DNA of 64,000 nucleotides from Clavibacter michiganensis (GTDB lineage: Bacteria > Actinomycetota > Actinomycetes > Actinomycetales > Microbacteriaceae). The notes beneath the pieces were generated by a model. That model was not told the DNA's origin, searched no databases, and was given only the letters and a program-made list of their open reading frames with translations. Shown here piece by piece: positions 44,124-53,131 of the stretch. A program made the position numbers and the translations under genes. The stretch spans positions 2,170,001-2,234,000 of the forward strand of contig MDHJ01000001.1 in the NCBI GenBank assembly GCA_002150995.1. The letters run 5' to 3'. Each line of letters opens with the position of its first letter. The stretch's first letter is position 1.

Positions 44124-44618
44124 ATGACCGCGCCGCCGACCGTCCGCCCCGCCGTCCCCGATGACGCCGACGGGATCGCCGAGGTCCACATCCGGACCTG
44201 GCGCGAGACCTACGCGCACCTGCTCCCGGCGTCGTACCTCGACGGACTCGACGTCGCGACGCGGGCCGATCAGTGGCGCCGGTCCCTCACCGAGGATCCC
44301 GTCGACGTGCCGCCCTTCGTCGCCCTCGAGGGCGACCGCATCGTCGGCTTCGCGCTCGCGGGGCCGGCGCGCGACGAGGATCCGCCGCGCCCGTTCCAGC
44401 TCTACGCGATCAACGTGGTCGCCTCCGCCCACGGCTCCGGCGCCGGCCAGGCCCTGCTGCACGCTGCCGTGGGCGACTCCCCCGCCTACCTCTGGGCGGC
44501 TGACGACAACCCCCGCGCGGAGGCGTTCTACCGCCGCAACGGCTTCGACCGCGACGGCGGCGTGGAGCAGCAGACGTTCCAGGGCGCGGAGATGGTCACG
44601 GTGCGGATGGTGCGGTGA
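44124..44618 (+). CDS. GNAT-family N-acetyltransferase
   Basis: 164-aa cytoplasmic acetyltransferase. N-terminal 'TVRPAVPDDADGIAEVHIRT', the central strand 'LYAINVVASAHGSGAGQALL' containing the acetyl-CoA-binding Q/RxxGxG/A-like loop ('HGSGAGQ', about residues 104-110), and the late motif 'NPRAEAFYRRNGFDRDG' are all typical. The substrate is unknown. It is convergent with the endonuclease gene and marks the last native-looking gene before the lower-GC segment. Confidence 0.9.
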   Translation: MTAPPTVRPAVPDDADGIAEVHIRTWRETYAHLLPASYLDGLDVATRADQWRRSLTEDPVDVPPFVALEGDRIVGFALAGPARDEDPPRPFQLYAINVVASAHGSGAGQALLHAAVGDSPAYLWAADDNPRAEAFYRRNGFDRDGGVEQQTFQGAEMVTVRMVR

Positions 44619-44648
44619 GGGCGCCCGCGGCGGCCGCCGTCCGCGTGC

Positions 44649-45713
44649 TCATCCGTTGGTTGCAACTGCGCCGGACTCGTCGCCGGAGCTCCTCGTAGAA
44701 ATCAATTCCTTTGCGCCATAGCTCGCGAACACACCGTCCTCCTCGAAGGCAAGGTCGAATCCGACGAGACCGATGAGCTGGCAGAGGTCTTCAGCCGGTC
44801 GCTTCGGTAGCAGGATGACGCAGACCAAGCCTGGTACAGCGATGTATCGGCGGTAGTCCAGAAGCTGTCCGATGGCCATGCGGACGTCCCCGCGGCCTGC
44901 CGACGCTTTTGCTTCATAGAGCCGTCGGGCCTCGGGATCGTAGATGTCCGTAAGGAGATTTCGTGCACTACCGGCCCCAAGCGGGATCGCCCAGCGCATG
45001 TAGTGGACGCCGGTACTCGCACGGAAAGACGCGACGAGATCGGATTCGACACGTCGAGCCTGAGATGGCTCCGAGCCGGAGACTTCAAAGAAGCGCGTCG
45101 TGTGCAGTTCCTCGGGCACGAGGACAGCGCGTCCCAACTCGCTTGCATGTGGAGCAACGAGAGGGAGCGAATTCACCGCTTCAGGGCTCTCATCTCCGAC
45201 AGGAAGTAGACGGAAGACGAGGACCATGCGCGTCTTCTTGTCTCGTCCAGGAGCCGCTTTCTCCTCCCAAGGAGCGTCTGCGTCGAGGCGATACTCCCCT
45301 ACGTACCGCTGGAGGGCTGTCTGGGTTCCGGCAACCCTGCCGTCCGCTACGAACAAGCGGAGTGATCGACCGTGCTCGGCGTGCTGCGCGATCGCGGCGT
45401 TCACGGTGAGAGTCTGGTCACCCGATCCACCTTTTCCGGTGTAGTAAAAGGCCGCGCTTGTCGCGTCTCGTCCGTCGTAGACGTACCCCGACTTCTCCCC
45501 TTGCTTAGGGTCGGAGAAGATCAGCACGTTAGGCGTCGTCCTCGACGGCACTACGCCCCCCGAGTAGACGCTGCCGCCGTACAGCGTGCTCAGCTGAGTC
45601 CTGGTGAGCCGTTCTCCCGGTTGCGTGACCCACTCATGCTCAGCCACGGCCGCCTCGCGGTCGAGTCTTCTGAGCTCGGTCGAACGGCGCAGTGGTGATG
45701 GACACGCCTTCAC
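44649..45713 (-). CDS. predicted modification-dependent endonuclease: SRA-like (ScoMcrA type) plus PD-(D/E)XK domain
   Basis: 354 aa from GTG 45713, or 332 aa from GTG 45647, which has GAGG just upstream. The N-terminal half ('LYGGSVYSGGVVPS', 'VLIFSDPKQGEKSGYVYDG', 'FYYTGKGGSGDQTL', 'HAEHGRSLRLFV') matches the SRA-like domain of ScoMcrA-type restriction enzymes, which read modified DNA. The C-terminal half has a nuclease-like core 'IYDPEARRLYEAKAS' (E-x-K) then 'IGQLLDYRRYI', as in PD-(D/E)XK enzymes. It would be a type IV restriction or anti-phage factor. Base composition is visibly lower in GC than neighbours, a sign of transfer. Function is inferred from motifs only. Confidence 0.72.
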   Translation of the reverse strand: MKACPSPLRRSTELRRLDREAAVAEHEWVTQPGERLTRTQLSTLYGGSVYSGGVVPSRTTPNVLIFSDPKQGEKSGYVYDGRDATSAAFYYTGKGGSGDQTLTVNAAIAQHAEHGRSLRLFVADGRVAGTQTALQRYVGEYRLDADAPWEEKAAPGRDKKTRMVLVFRLLPVGDESPEAVNSLPLVAPHASELGRAVLVPEELHTTRFFEVSGSEPSQARRVESDLVASFRASTGVHYMRWAIPLGAGSARNLLTDIYDPEARRLYEAKASAGRGDVRMAIGQLLDYRRYIAVPGLVCVILLPKRPAEDLCQLIGLVGFDLAFEEDGVFASYGAKELISTRSSGDESGAVATNG

Positions 45714-45737
45714 AATACCTAGCGCATGTTAGGTATT
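45714..45737. promoter_or_regulatory. perfect palindrome, candidate operator
   Basis: AATACCTA (45714-45721) and TAGGTATT (45730-45737) are exact 8-bp inverted repeats with an 8-bp spacer. One arm coincides with the -10 hexamer of the endonuclease promoter, and the other lies in the -35/-10 spacer, so a bound protein would block RNA polymerase. This resembles control sites of restriction systems. Confidence 0.6.
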
Positions 45738-45744
45738 CGGCCAA
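45716..45744 (-). promoter_or_regulatory. promoter of the endonuclease gene
   Basis: On the minus strand, -35 TTGGCC (complement of 45739-45744) and -10 TAGGTA (complement of 45716-45721) are separated by exactly 17 bp. Transcription would start at or just inside the GTG at 45713, giving either a leaderless mRNA or a leader of about 60 nt to GTG 45647. The rest of the gap up to 45980 shows no gene I can support. Confidence 0.55.
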
Positions 45745-45980
45745 TCCTGACGAGTTGCTCTCGTCACGACCAACTGCCCTGCCGAAGACCCGCACGTACT
45801 ACTTGGCACGTCGAGGCACCCATCACGCCGCGAAGGGAAGCTGGTTCTGGTCGAGAGGGGGCTCGTCGCGAAATCGGACGGCGTGTCGCCGGCATTGCCG
45901 GAAAGCCCTCCGACCGCGCCGCGCCGCGCTCACGTCCTGCGACCGCCGATCGGTTTCTCGATGGGCGCGCTGTCAGCACG

Positions 45981-47312
45981 TCACATCGGGTACCAGCGGT
46001 TGCGCTCTCCGTCGGCGTCAGGGCCGCATCGGTAACTCGCACCGGAGGAGGACTTCTCCACGCTCCCGACCTCGGTCTTCTTGCAGAACGCACCAGGCGT
46101 GATGACGCGACCAGGTGCTGGTGCGGGAGCAGGTGCCGGCGCCGGCGGCGCGGGTGCCGGCGCGGGGGCGACCGGGGCGGGCGCGGGCGCAGCCGGCTTC
46201 GGCGCGGGTGCCGGAGCAGCGGGTGCCGGCGCAGGAGCAGGCGCCACAGTCGGCTCCACGGTCGGCGCGGGGGCGGGCGCGAGCAGCGTGAGCGTCACGG
46301 TGGATCCAGCGTCGAGGCGCGATCCCGGCGTCGGGCTCTGCGACGTGACGGTCATGCCGTCGGTCGGGCTGGTCCTCTCCCCCGACTCGAGCACGTACTG
46401 GACGAGGTAGCCCGCCTCACGGAGCAGCGTGCGCGCATCTGCGGCGGACTTGGTGCTGACGTCCTCCACGACGTGCACCGCGGGTGTCGGCGTCGCGGAC
46501 GGCGTCGGCGTGGGGCTGGGCGTCGGCGACGAACTCGCGCTGATCGCGGCCGCCGGGCGCGGGCCGGGTGCCGAGGCGGCGACCGGGACGGCGGCGCCGA
46601 TGATCAGGAGCAGGATCGCTCCGGCCGCGGTCGCGCTGTTGCGGGGCGGTGAGGCGAGCGCTGGTACCCAGCTGCGCCGTCCGGTGAAGAGCGGGTACAG
46701 CGCGGTCACGAGGGCGACCAGCCCGACGGAGACGAACATGCCCCCGAAGCCGCCGATCGCCGTGGTGATCAGCACCGCCAGCGCGACCGCCGCCCCGATC
46801 ACCCACGACGTGGCCGGGTGCCGGCTCGGACGCGTGTCAGTGAGGACCGCCATGGGAGTCACGGGGGCGGAGGCCGCTGCCGGCACGACGGGAGCCTGGA
46901 TCCTGCGCGGGGCCGGAGGAGCGGGCACCGCGACCGCCGTGGCAGCCGCACGCTCCGCCTTCAGTCGCGCCGCCTCGACGCGCTCCGCGGCCTTGACCTG
47001 CCTGGCCGCCTCCCGCTGAGCGGCCTTCTCGACCCTCTGCTGCTCGGCCGCCGCGGAGCGAGCGGCCTGCGCACGCGACACCTCGGCGGCGTGCTCGGCC
47101 TGGGCCCGCGCGGTGTCGGCGGCACGAGCGGCGCCAGCCTGTGCGGCCTCCGCGGCGGCCAGTGCCGCGACGTGCGCGGCGGGAGCCTGCGGGGCGGCGG
47201 GCTGCACCATCGGCGCGACGTGCTGCGTCCACGCGGCGCCGTCCCAGTACCGGAGCTGGCCGGATCCGTCGGGGAACCAGCCGGCGGGTGGGGAGGACGG
47301 GACGTCGGGCAT
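45981..47312 (-). CDS. DUF2510/PASTA-domain membrane protein with Ala/Pro-rich stalk
   Basis: 443 aa. The N-terminal DUF2510 motif 'PAGWFPDGSGQLRYWDGAAW' (residues 9-28) is followed by an Ala-rich coiled coil (about 45-125), two or three transmembrane helices (about 165-240), a Pro/Thr/Ser segment, a PASTA-like domain ('STKSAADARTLLREAGYLVQ', 'SQSPTPGSRLDAGSTVTLTL'), a long AP-repeat stalk and a small two-Cys C-terminal module ('GAFCKKTEVG', 'YRCGPDADG'). PASTA domains bind muropeptide or wall fragments, so it may span to the cell wall. GAGGAG precedes ATG 47312. Confidence 0.8.
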   Translation of the reverse strand: MPDVPSSPPAGWFPDGSGQLRYWDGAAWTQHVAPMVQPAAPQAPAAHVAALAAAEAAQAGAARAADTARAQAEHAAEVSRAQAARSAAAEQQRVEKAAQREAARQVKAAERVEAARLKAERAAATAVAVPAPPAPRRIQAPVVPAAASAPVTPMAVLTDTRPSRHPATSWVIGAAVALAVLITTAIGGFGGMFVSVGLVALVTALYPLFTGRRSWVPALASPPRNSATAAGAILLLIIGAAVPVAASAPGPRPAAAISASSSPTPSPTPTPSATPTPAVHVVEDVSTKSAADARTLLREAGYLVQYVLESGERTSPTDGMTVTSQSPTPGSRLDAGSTVTLTLLAPAPAPTVEPTVAPAPAPAPAAPAPAPKPAAPAPAPVAPAPAPAPPAPAPAPAPAPGRVITPGAFCKKTEVGSVEKSSSGASYRCGPDADGERNRWYPM

Positions 47313-47508
47313 GGTGCTCCTCGGTGCGTGCCGCGACGAAGGGGGTAAGCGGCGGTGGATCCGTCGAATGTCGACGCCTGAGGCTATGAGCGCTCTCTCC
47401 TGGCGGGAAGCCCTCACACGGGGGTGAAAGGGAACCGCGGCCGAGGGAACCGCGCCCCGGGCTGACGCGACGCTCGCGAGAGCGGCCCGCGGGCGTGGAG
47501 GGGTCCCC

Positions 47509-47784
47509 TCAGCCCTCCCGCTGACGCACAGCGCGAAGGGCGTCCGAGATGGACCCGCCGTGCCGCTTCCGGTGCTCCTTCACATCCGCGGCGGTGACAC
47601 GGTCCGGCAACCGACCGGCCCCGGCGGGATCACCGAGGATGGCCGGCCCCGCCAGGAACGCCCCGCCGAGGGCCGCGAGGAGGAAGAGCATGCCAGGCCC
47701 CACCTGCCCCGAGGCCCAGAAGGCGATGCCCGCCACCCCCGCGGCGATGACGCCGATGCTGCGGAGCACGTTCGACGCGGTCAT
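47509..47784 (-). CDS. small membrane protein of unknown function
   Basis: 91 aa. Two hydrophobic helices ('IGVIAAGVAGIAFWASG', 'GMLFLLAALGGAFLAGPAIL') are followed by a charged tail 'VTAADVKEHRKRHGGSISDA'. ATG 47784 lies after a GAGGAGGAG run, with a GAGGAGCGCTCCTC palindrome around the ribosome site that could sequester it. I recognise no family. The 3' gap to the DUF2510 gene (47313-47508) shows nothing else. Confidence 0.6.
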   Translation of the reverse strand: MTASNVLRSIGVIAAGVAGIAFWASGQVGPGMLFLLAALGGAFLAGPAILGDPAGAGRLPDRVTAADVKEHRKRHGGSISDALRAVRQREG

Positions 47785-47858
47785 GAGGAGCGCTCCTCCT
47801 CGTTCGAGGTGCTCGAGACGGTGCCCGTGCTCATGGGCGTCTGCATGTGCGCCTCCAT
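47781..47858 (-). CDS. possible 25-aa upstream peptide
   Basis: ATG 47858 opens a 25-codon frame ('MEAHMQTPMSTGTVSSTSNE') whose TGA overlaps the next start as ATGA, the coupling pattern used throughout this window. It has no clear ribosome site. It may be a real small protein, a leader peptide, or chance. Confidence 0.25.
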   Translation of the reverse strand: MEAHMQTPMSTGTVSSTSNEEERSS

Positions 47859-47926
47859 CAGCTGATCGTGAGGTGAGGGGCTGGGCTACCCGACCCGTTC
47901 CAGGATGCCGAAGACGGGTTCGGTAC

Positions 47927-48424
47927 TCAACCCCCGCGATGGAGTTCCACGGCCGCGATGATCTCGGTCGCCGCGTCCTCCGCGGGCACGTGCTCCCAGA
48001 AGCGGAGGACCGTCCAACCGAGGCTCCGGAGCAGGACGGTGACCTCCGCGTCGCGCTCGACGTTCCGCGCGAGCTTCGCCACCCAGTAGTCCGCGTTCGC
48101 CTTCGGGAGGTGCAGGTGATCCGGACAGCTGTGCCAGAAGCACCCGTCGATGAACACGGCGATGCGCTGACGGGTGAATGCGATGTCGGCACGGGTCCTC
48201 GACTCCTGCACCACGCGGAGGTCGACCCGATATCTCAGGCCTCGAGCGTGCAGGAGGCGCCGGACGAGGAGCTCCGGCCGGGTGTCCCGACGCTTGTTCG
48301 CCCGCATGATGCTGCGCGCGGCGTCGGAGGAGGCCCAGGACATGCGGTGAGGGGACCATGGACGACCGACATCACCCGGAGACGACGAATGCCCCGGCCG
48401 GACCGTGAGGTCCTTCCGAGGCAT
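47927..48424 (-). CDS. vsr: very short patch repair-type endonuclease (Vsr)
   Basis: 165 aa from ATG 48424; ATG 48343 (138 aa) is an alternative closer to the usual family length of about 135-150. Vsr nicks DNA at T:G mismatches arising from 5-methylcytosine deamination. Family sequence is clear: 'RANKRRDTRPELLVRRLLHA', 'RTRADIAFTRQRIAVFIDG', zinc/active-site 'CFWHSCPDHLHLPKANADYW' and 'VLLRSLGWTVLRFWEH'. No cytosine methyltransferase is encoded nearby. The gene starts just downstream of tRNA-Pro. Some members of this fold act instead as restriction-type nickases. Confidence 0.88.
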   Translation of the reverse strand: MPRKDLTVRPGHSSSPGDVGRPWSPHRMSWASSDAARSIMRANKRRDTRPELLVRRLLHARGLRYRVDLRVVQESRTRADIAFTRQRIAVFIDGCFWHSCPDHLHLPKANADYWVAKLARNVERDAEVTVLLRSLGWTVLRFWEHVPAEDAATEIIAAVELHRGG

Positions 48425-48429
48425 GTCCG

Positions 48430-48503
<74 letters not shown>

Positions 48504-48587
48504 CTGTCCCATCGCTGGGCAACTCGTAGAGCCTAGCGCATCGGCGGGGATGCTCCGGCACGCGTGGCGCTCGGCCAGGGACCCGGA

Positions 48588-49124
48588 TCAGGCGGCTGGA
48601 CCGCCAGACGACCGGGCCGCCGGACGGCGACCCGCACCGCGAGGGGTGCGCGGCGGCCTCGGGAACGCGTCGCGCATGTGGTCGCTCCGCAGGATGTCGG
48701 CCACCCCGATGAGCAGCAGCGAGAAAACGATCTGCTCCACGACCATCCAGAGCGGGTAGAGGCCCGGGATCGCGGCGATCACCAGGGTCACGATGGGGAA
48801 GATCTGGCTGAAGAGCCGCAGGCGCGAGTACGCCCACCAGTAGCCGGCCGAGGCGCGCCAGGCGAAGTAGTAGAGCGTCACGGTCATCGCGAGCACCACG
48901 AAGGAGCGGAACCAGACGGCCGGCGCGACATCCACACCGTCCGCCGCGAGGGTCAGCGCGATCGCCACGGCCGCCGCGCCCACGAAGGTCTCGGCGACGA
49001 GGATCCACCGGATCCAGCGGAACGCCCGTGCCGTGAACGGATGGTCGCGCATGTCCTCGGCGATGACGTGGCCCGCCTGGCGACCCGCGGCGATGCGGTC
49101 GAGACGGCTGAGCAGCTGGTCCAC
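48588..49124 (-). CDS. membrane protein of unknown function
   Basis: 178 aa. Soluble N terminus 'MDQLLSRLDRIAAGRQAGHV', then four hydrophobic segments ('WILVAETFVGAAAVAIALTL', 'FVVLAMTVTLYYFAWRA', 'IFPIVTLVIAAIPGLYPLW', 'IVFSLLLIGVADIL') and a basic Pro/Arg tail. The GTG at 49124 is the only start before the conserved-looking N terminus. No recognised domain. It is divergent from the SfnB-like gene across a 297-bp gap. Confidence 0.72.
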   Translation of the reverse strand: MDQLLSRLDRIAAGRQAGHVIAEDMRDHPFTARAFRWIRWILVAETFVGAAAVAIALTLAADGVDVAPAVWFRSFVVLAMTVTLYYFAWRASAGYWWAYSRLRLFSQIFPIVTLVIAAIPGLYPLWMVVEQIVFSLLLIGVADILRSDHMRDAFPRPPRTPRGAGRRPAARSSGGPAA

Positions 49125-49299
49125 CGGTGCGATCCTCCACGGTCTCGGGCGCAGGCGTCGGATGCGCCCGGATCAGGGTACGACCCGACGCCGCGCGCGA
49201 GCCGCGAACGCACGGGCGTGCGGGATCGGGACACGTCGGTGCCCCTCCCCCGACCCGGTCGCGGGAGACCGCGGATCCCCCGCATGACCCCCCATGACG

Positions 49300-49319
49300 C
49301 CCCGCGTCGTCACGCGGGG
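49300..49319. promoter_or_regulatory. inverted repeat upstream of SfnB-like gene
   Basis: Perfect 8-bp arms CCCCGCGT/ACGCGGGG with a 4-bp centre, in the 297-bp divergent gap (49125-49421). It is about 44 bp upstream of the TACCGT box at 49363-49368 that probably drives the SfnB-like gene. A regulator site is possible. Confidence 0.35.
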
Positions 49320-49362
49320 ACACCCGCCGTCATACCCCTCGCGACCCCGCACGGACCGCCCC

Positions 49363-49368
49363 TACCGT
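49363..49368 (+). promoter_or_regulatory. candidate -10 element (TACCGT) of SfnB-like gene
   Basis: TACCGT, 53 bp before ATG 49422 and followed by GAGAGGACAG at the ribosome site. Same hexamer and spacing as upstream of the esterase gene at 18294. Confidence 0.4.
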
Positions 49369-49421
49369 GGCCCCACCGCGAGGCGCGGCACCGGTCGCGC
49401 CCCTTCACGAGAGGACAGGAC

Positions 49422-50746
49422 ATGACCCTGATCGACCGCGAGCCACGACCCGCATCCGGCTCCCCCACGCCCGCCCCGGCACCGCCGACGCGCGGACGGA
49501 CCGCCCCCGCCCCGCACCCCTCGGCGACGCTCCCGTCGACCGCTGGAAGGGCACCCCGCGCCCCACCACCCCGGCCGCATGGATCGCCCGTGCCCGCGAG
49601 GTGGCCGACATCCTCGCCGTCGACCAGGTCGAGCGTGACCGCGCCGGCGCGAGCCCGCACCAGGAGGTCGCGCTCCTCAAGCACGCCGGCCTCGTCACGC
49701 TCCTCGGCCCCGCCGAGCACGGCGGCGGCGGGCAGACGTGGGACACGGCCTACCGGGTGATCCGCGCGGTCGCCCGCGGCGACGGATCCATCGGCCAGCT
49801 CCTCGGCTACCACTACCTCTGGGCGTGGGCCGCGCGACTGGTCGCCACCGACGCGCAGATCGAGGCCGTCGAGAAGCTGGCGACCTCCGGGAACCTCCTC
49901 TTCGGCGGCGCCGTGAACCCGCGCGACTCCGACCTCGTCATCCGCGAGGACGGCGACGAGCTCGTCTACTCCGGCCGGAAGTCGTTCTCCACGGGCGGCG
50001 TCGTCTCCGACCTCACCGTGCTCGAGGGCGTCATCGAGGGCACGGACACCCACGTGTTCGCGATCGTCCCGACGGACCAGCCGGGCATCGTCTTCGGACA
50101 CGACTGGCACAGCCTCGGGCAGCGCCTCACGGAGTCGGGCTCGGTCGAGATCCGCGACGTGCGCGTGCCATGGTTCGACGCGGCCGGCTTCGTCGACCGG
50201 GTGTTCCAGCCGCTCACCTACGGCACGCTCAACGTGCCCACGATCCAGCTGGTGTTCGCGAACTTCTACCAGGGGATCGCGGAGGGCGCGCTCGAGACGG
50301 CCGCCGCCTACACCCGCAGCACCACCCGCGCCTGGCCCTTCGGCGGCGACGACAAGGAGCGCGCGACCGACGAGTGGTACGTCCTCGAGGGCTACGGGCA
50401 GCTGCAGTCGAAGCTGTGGGCGTCCGAGGCGTTGCTGGATGCGGTGGGCGCCGAGATCAGCGCGGTGCTGCACGCGCCGCGCGAGAAGCTCACGGAGCGG
50501 AAGCGCGGCGAGATCGCCGTGCGGATCGCCGCGGCCAAGGCGCGCATCGTCGAGGACGGGCTCGAGGTCGGCACGCGCGTCTTCGAGCTCACGGGTGCGC
50601 GCGCGTCGGCGTCGAGCGTCGGGCTCGACGTCTTCTGGCGGAACCTCCGCACCCACAGCCTCCACGACCCCATCGCGTACAAGCGGCGCGAGGTCGGTCG
50701 GCACGTGCTCCTCGGCGAGATCCCGGAGCCGACCTGGTACACGTGA
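49422..50746 (+). pseudogene. SfnB-type acyl-CoA dehydrogenase-fold monooxygenase, frameshifted near N terminus
   Basis: ATG 49422 (good ribosome site) begins 'MTLIDREPRPASGSPTPAPA'. One missing C at 49517-49520 separates it from 'PLGDAPVDRWKGTPRPTTPA' and the conserved body 'WIARAREVADILAVDQ', 'LLGPAEHGGGGQTWDTAYRV', 'YSGRKSFSTGGVVSDLTVLE', 'HDWHSLGQRLTESGSVEI' and 'DVFWRNLRTHSLHDPIAYKR', stop 50746. SfnB-like proteins use reduced flavin and act in sulfone/sulfonate use. It is the second such gene in the window (compare 28885-30116). Confidence 0.8.
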
Positions 50747-50765
50747 TCCGCACCGGCCCCACGAC

Positions 50766-50807
50766 GACGGACGGCGCCGACCCCCTGAGGGATCGACGCC
50801 GTCCGTC
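50766..50807. terminator. bidirectional hairpin terminator
   Basis: Perfect 11-bp arms (50766-50776 with 50797-50807) and a 20-nt loop between the convergent SfnB-like gene and der. Confidence 0.65.
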
Positions 50808-50836
50808 ATGCTGCGAGCGGGGAGCCCGCGGGCGCG

Positions 50837-52345
50837 CTAGCGCTTCCGCTTCTCCCGCACGCGCATGTTGACGATGATCGGGCTGCCCTCGAAGCCGTAG
50901 ATCTCGCGCAGGCGGCGCTGGATGTAGCGGCGGTACTGCGGGTCGAGGTACCCGGTCGTGAAGAGCACGAATGTCGGCGGGCGGCTGGAGGCCTGCGTGC
51001 CGAACAGGATGCGCGGCTGCTTGCCGCCGCGCACGGGGTGCGGGTGCGCCGCGGTGAGCTCGGCGAGGAAGGCGTTGAACTTGCCCGTCGCGATGCGGGT
51101 GTCCCACGACTCCAGCGCCGTCTCGAGCGCCGGCACGAGCTTCTCCATGTGGCGGCCGGTGCGTGCCGAGATGTTGACGCGCGGCGCCCACGACACGTGC
51201 GCGAGGTCGGTCTCGATCTCGCGCTCGAGGTAGCGGCGGCGCTCGTCGTCGAGGAGGTCCCACTTGTTGAACGCCAGCACGAGCGCGCGGCCCGACTCGA
51301 GCACCAGCTCGATGATGCGGATGTCCTGCTCGCTGATGACCTCGGAGACGTCGATCATGACGACCGCGACCTCCGCCTTCTCCAGCGCCGCGCTCGTGCG
51401 GAGCGACGCGTAGAAGTCGGCGCCCTGGGCGAGGTGCATGCGGCGGCGGATGCCGGCGGTGTCGACGAAGCGCCACACCTTGCCGGCGATCTCGACCTGC
51501 TCGTCGACCGGGTCGCGCGTGGTGCCGGCGAGCTCGTTGACGACCACGCGCTCCTCGCCCGCGGCCTTGTTGAGCAGGCTCGACTTGCCGACGTTCGGGC
51601 GGCCGAGGATCGCGACGCGGCGGGGTCCGCCGACCTCCTCCTTGGCGACCTTGGAGACGAGGGGCAGGGTCTTCAGCACCAGGTCGAGGAGGTCCGCGAC
51701 GCCGCGCCCGTGCAGCGCGGAGACGGGGTGCGGCTCGCCGAGGCCGAGCGACCACAGCGAGGCGGCGTTCGGCTCCTGGCGCGCGTCGTCGACCTTGTTG
51801 GCCGCGAGGATCACCGTCTTCTTGGTCTTGCGGAGCAGGCGGACGACGTGCTCGTCCGTGCTCGTGGCGCCCACGTTCGCGTCGACGACGAAGAGCACGG
51901 CGTCGGCGAGGTCCATCGCGATCTCGGCCTGCATGGCCACGGACGCGTTGATGCCCTTCGCGTCGGGCTCCCAGCCGCCGGTGTCGACCAGCGTGAACCA
52001 GCGGCCGGCGTACTCGGCCTTGTAGGAGACCCGGTCGCGCGTGACGCCGGGGGTGTCCTCCACGACGGCCTCGCGGCGGCCGAGGATGCGGTTGATGAGC
52101 GCCGACTTGCCCACGTTCGGGCGGCCGACGACCGCGAGCACGGGCAGCGCCGGCAGGTACGTGACCTGGTCGGGGTCATCCGTCGCGGTCTCGAGGACCT
52201 CGAGGTCCTCGTCGTCGAGCTCGTAGTCGGCGAGCCCGGCCCGGAGCGCCTGCGCGCGCTGGGCCGCCAGCTCCTCGTCGATGCTCGACAGCCGCTCGGA
52301 GAGCCCGCTGTCGAGCTCGGGGAAGTCGTCGTCGTGATCAGCCAT
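50837..52345 (-). CDS. der: ribosome biogenesis GTPase Der (EngA)
   Basis: 502-aa double-Era GTPase needed for 50S subunit maturation. An acidic N-terminal extension of about 60 residues, common in actinobacteria, precedes GTPase domain 1 ('[16 protein letters not shown]' near 70, 'DTGGWE', 'NKVDD') and domain 2 ('[16 protein letters not shown]' near 245, 'DTAGIRR', 'NKWDLL'). A C-terminal KH-like domain ends '[16 protein letters not shown]'. It is the last gene of the minus-strand block that begins at tlyA. ATG 52345. Confidence 0.97.
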   Translation of the reverse strand: MADHDDDFPELDSGLSERLSSIDEELAAQRAQALRAGLADYELDDEDLEVLETATDDPDQVTYLPALPVLAVVGRPNVGKSALINRILGRREAVVEDTPGVTRDRVSYKAEYAGRWFTLVDTGGWEPDAKGINASVAMQAEIAMDLADAVLFVVDANVGATSTDEHVVRLLRKTKKTVILAANKVDDARQEPNAASLWSLGLGEPHPVSALHGRGVADLLDLVLKTLPLVSKVAKEEVGGPRRVAILGRPNVGKSSLLNKAAGEERVVVNELAGTTRDPVDEQVEIAGKVWRFVDTAGIRRRMHLAQGADFYASLRTSAALEKAEVAVVMIDVSEVISEQDIRIIELVLESGRALVLAFNKWDLLDDERRRYLEREIETDLAHVSWAPRVNISARTGRHMEKLVPALETALESWDTRIATGKFNAFLAELTAAHPHPVRGGKQPRILFGTQASSRPPTFVLFTTGYLDPQYRRYIQRRLREIYGFEGSPIIVNMRVREKRKR

Positions 52346-52387
52346 GCGTGTGTCCTCTGGCGTGTCGGCCCGTCACCGGGCCGCGCC

Positions 52388-53131
52388 TCAATCTGTTCGT
52401 GCGTGAACGAGTTCGACCACCGCCTGGACGGTCTGGTCGAAGTCGATGTCCGTGGAGTCGATGGTGGTCACACCATCTGCGGCGTTCATGAAATCGACGA
52501 CCTGCGAGTCGGCCCGATCCCGGGAGGCGAGTGATTCGCCGACCGCGGCGGCCGACTGATTCGTCGTCTCCGCGGAACGCCTCCTCATCCTAGCTTCCGG
52601 GGAGGCCGTGAGGAGAATGCGCACCTGGGCGTCGGGCGCGACGACCGTGGTGATGTCGCGGCCCTCCACGACGATGCCGGGCTTGTCGCTGGAGGCCATG
52701 AGCGAGCGGAACAGCTCCACCATGTAGTGGCGCACCTCCGGCACGCGGGCCACGCGGCTCACCACGGCGGACACGCGGGGCTCGCGGATCGCCTCGGTGA
52801 CGTCCGTCCCGCGGACGCTCACGCGCGTCTCGGACGGGTCGATGCCGATGTCGTAGTCGAAGCCCTCGATGAGGCTCGTGACGGTGGCGGGGTCCTCCGT
52901 GTCGACGCCGCTCTCCAGCGCGAACCAGCTGAGCGCGCGGTACGCGGCGCCCGTGTCCTGGTAGTCGAAGCCGAGGGCGCGCGCGGCGGCGCGGCTCACG
53001 CTCGACTTGCCGCTGCCCGCGGGCCCGTCGACGGCGACGACCGTGCGGTTGAGCGTGGCGTCCACGAGCAGCGTCTCCGCCAGCGGGTCGGCCTCGAGCG
53101 GGTCGGGTGCGGTCGATGCGTCTCCGGTCAT
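52388..53131 (-). CDS. cmk: (d)CMP kinase
   Basis: 247 aa. P-loop '[20 protein letters not shown]' near residues 29-48, '[15 protein letters not shown]', '[20 protein letters not shown]' and the lid region '[18 protein letters not shown]' identify a cytidylate kinase phosphorylating CMP and dCMP. ATG 53131 overlaps the tyrA stop (ATGA). The tyrA-cmk-der order is conserved in actinobacteria. Substrate specificity follows the family. Confidence 0.96.
   Translation of the reverse strand: MTGDASTAPDPLEADPLAETLLVDATLNRTVVAVDGPAGSGKSSVSRAAARALGFDYQDTGAAYRALSWFALESGVDTEDPATVTSLIEGFDYDIGIDPSETRVSVRGTDVTEAIREPRVSAVVSRVARVPEVRHYMVELFRSLMASSDKPGIVVEGRDITTVVAPDAQVRILLTASPEARMRRRSAETTNQSAAAVGESLASRDRADSQVVDFMNAADGVTTIDSTDIDFDQTVQAVVELVHARTD

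Noticed and set aside
45692-46102. 136-codon plus-strand frame upstream of the DUF2510 gene's 3' end
   Set aside because: Arg/Cys-rich, no recognisable domain, overlaps the end of the DUF2510 gene and the endonuclease promoter. Probably non-coding.
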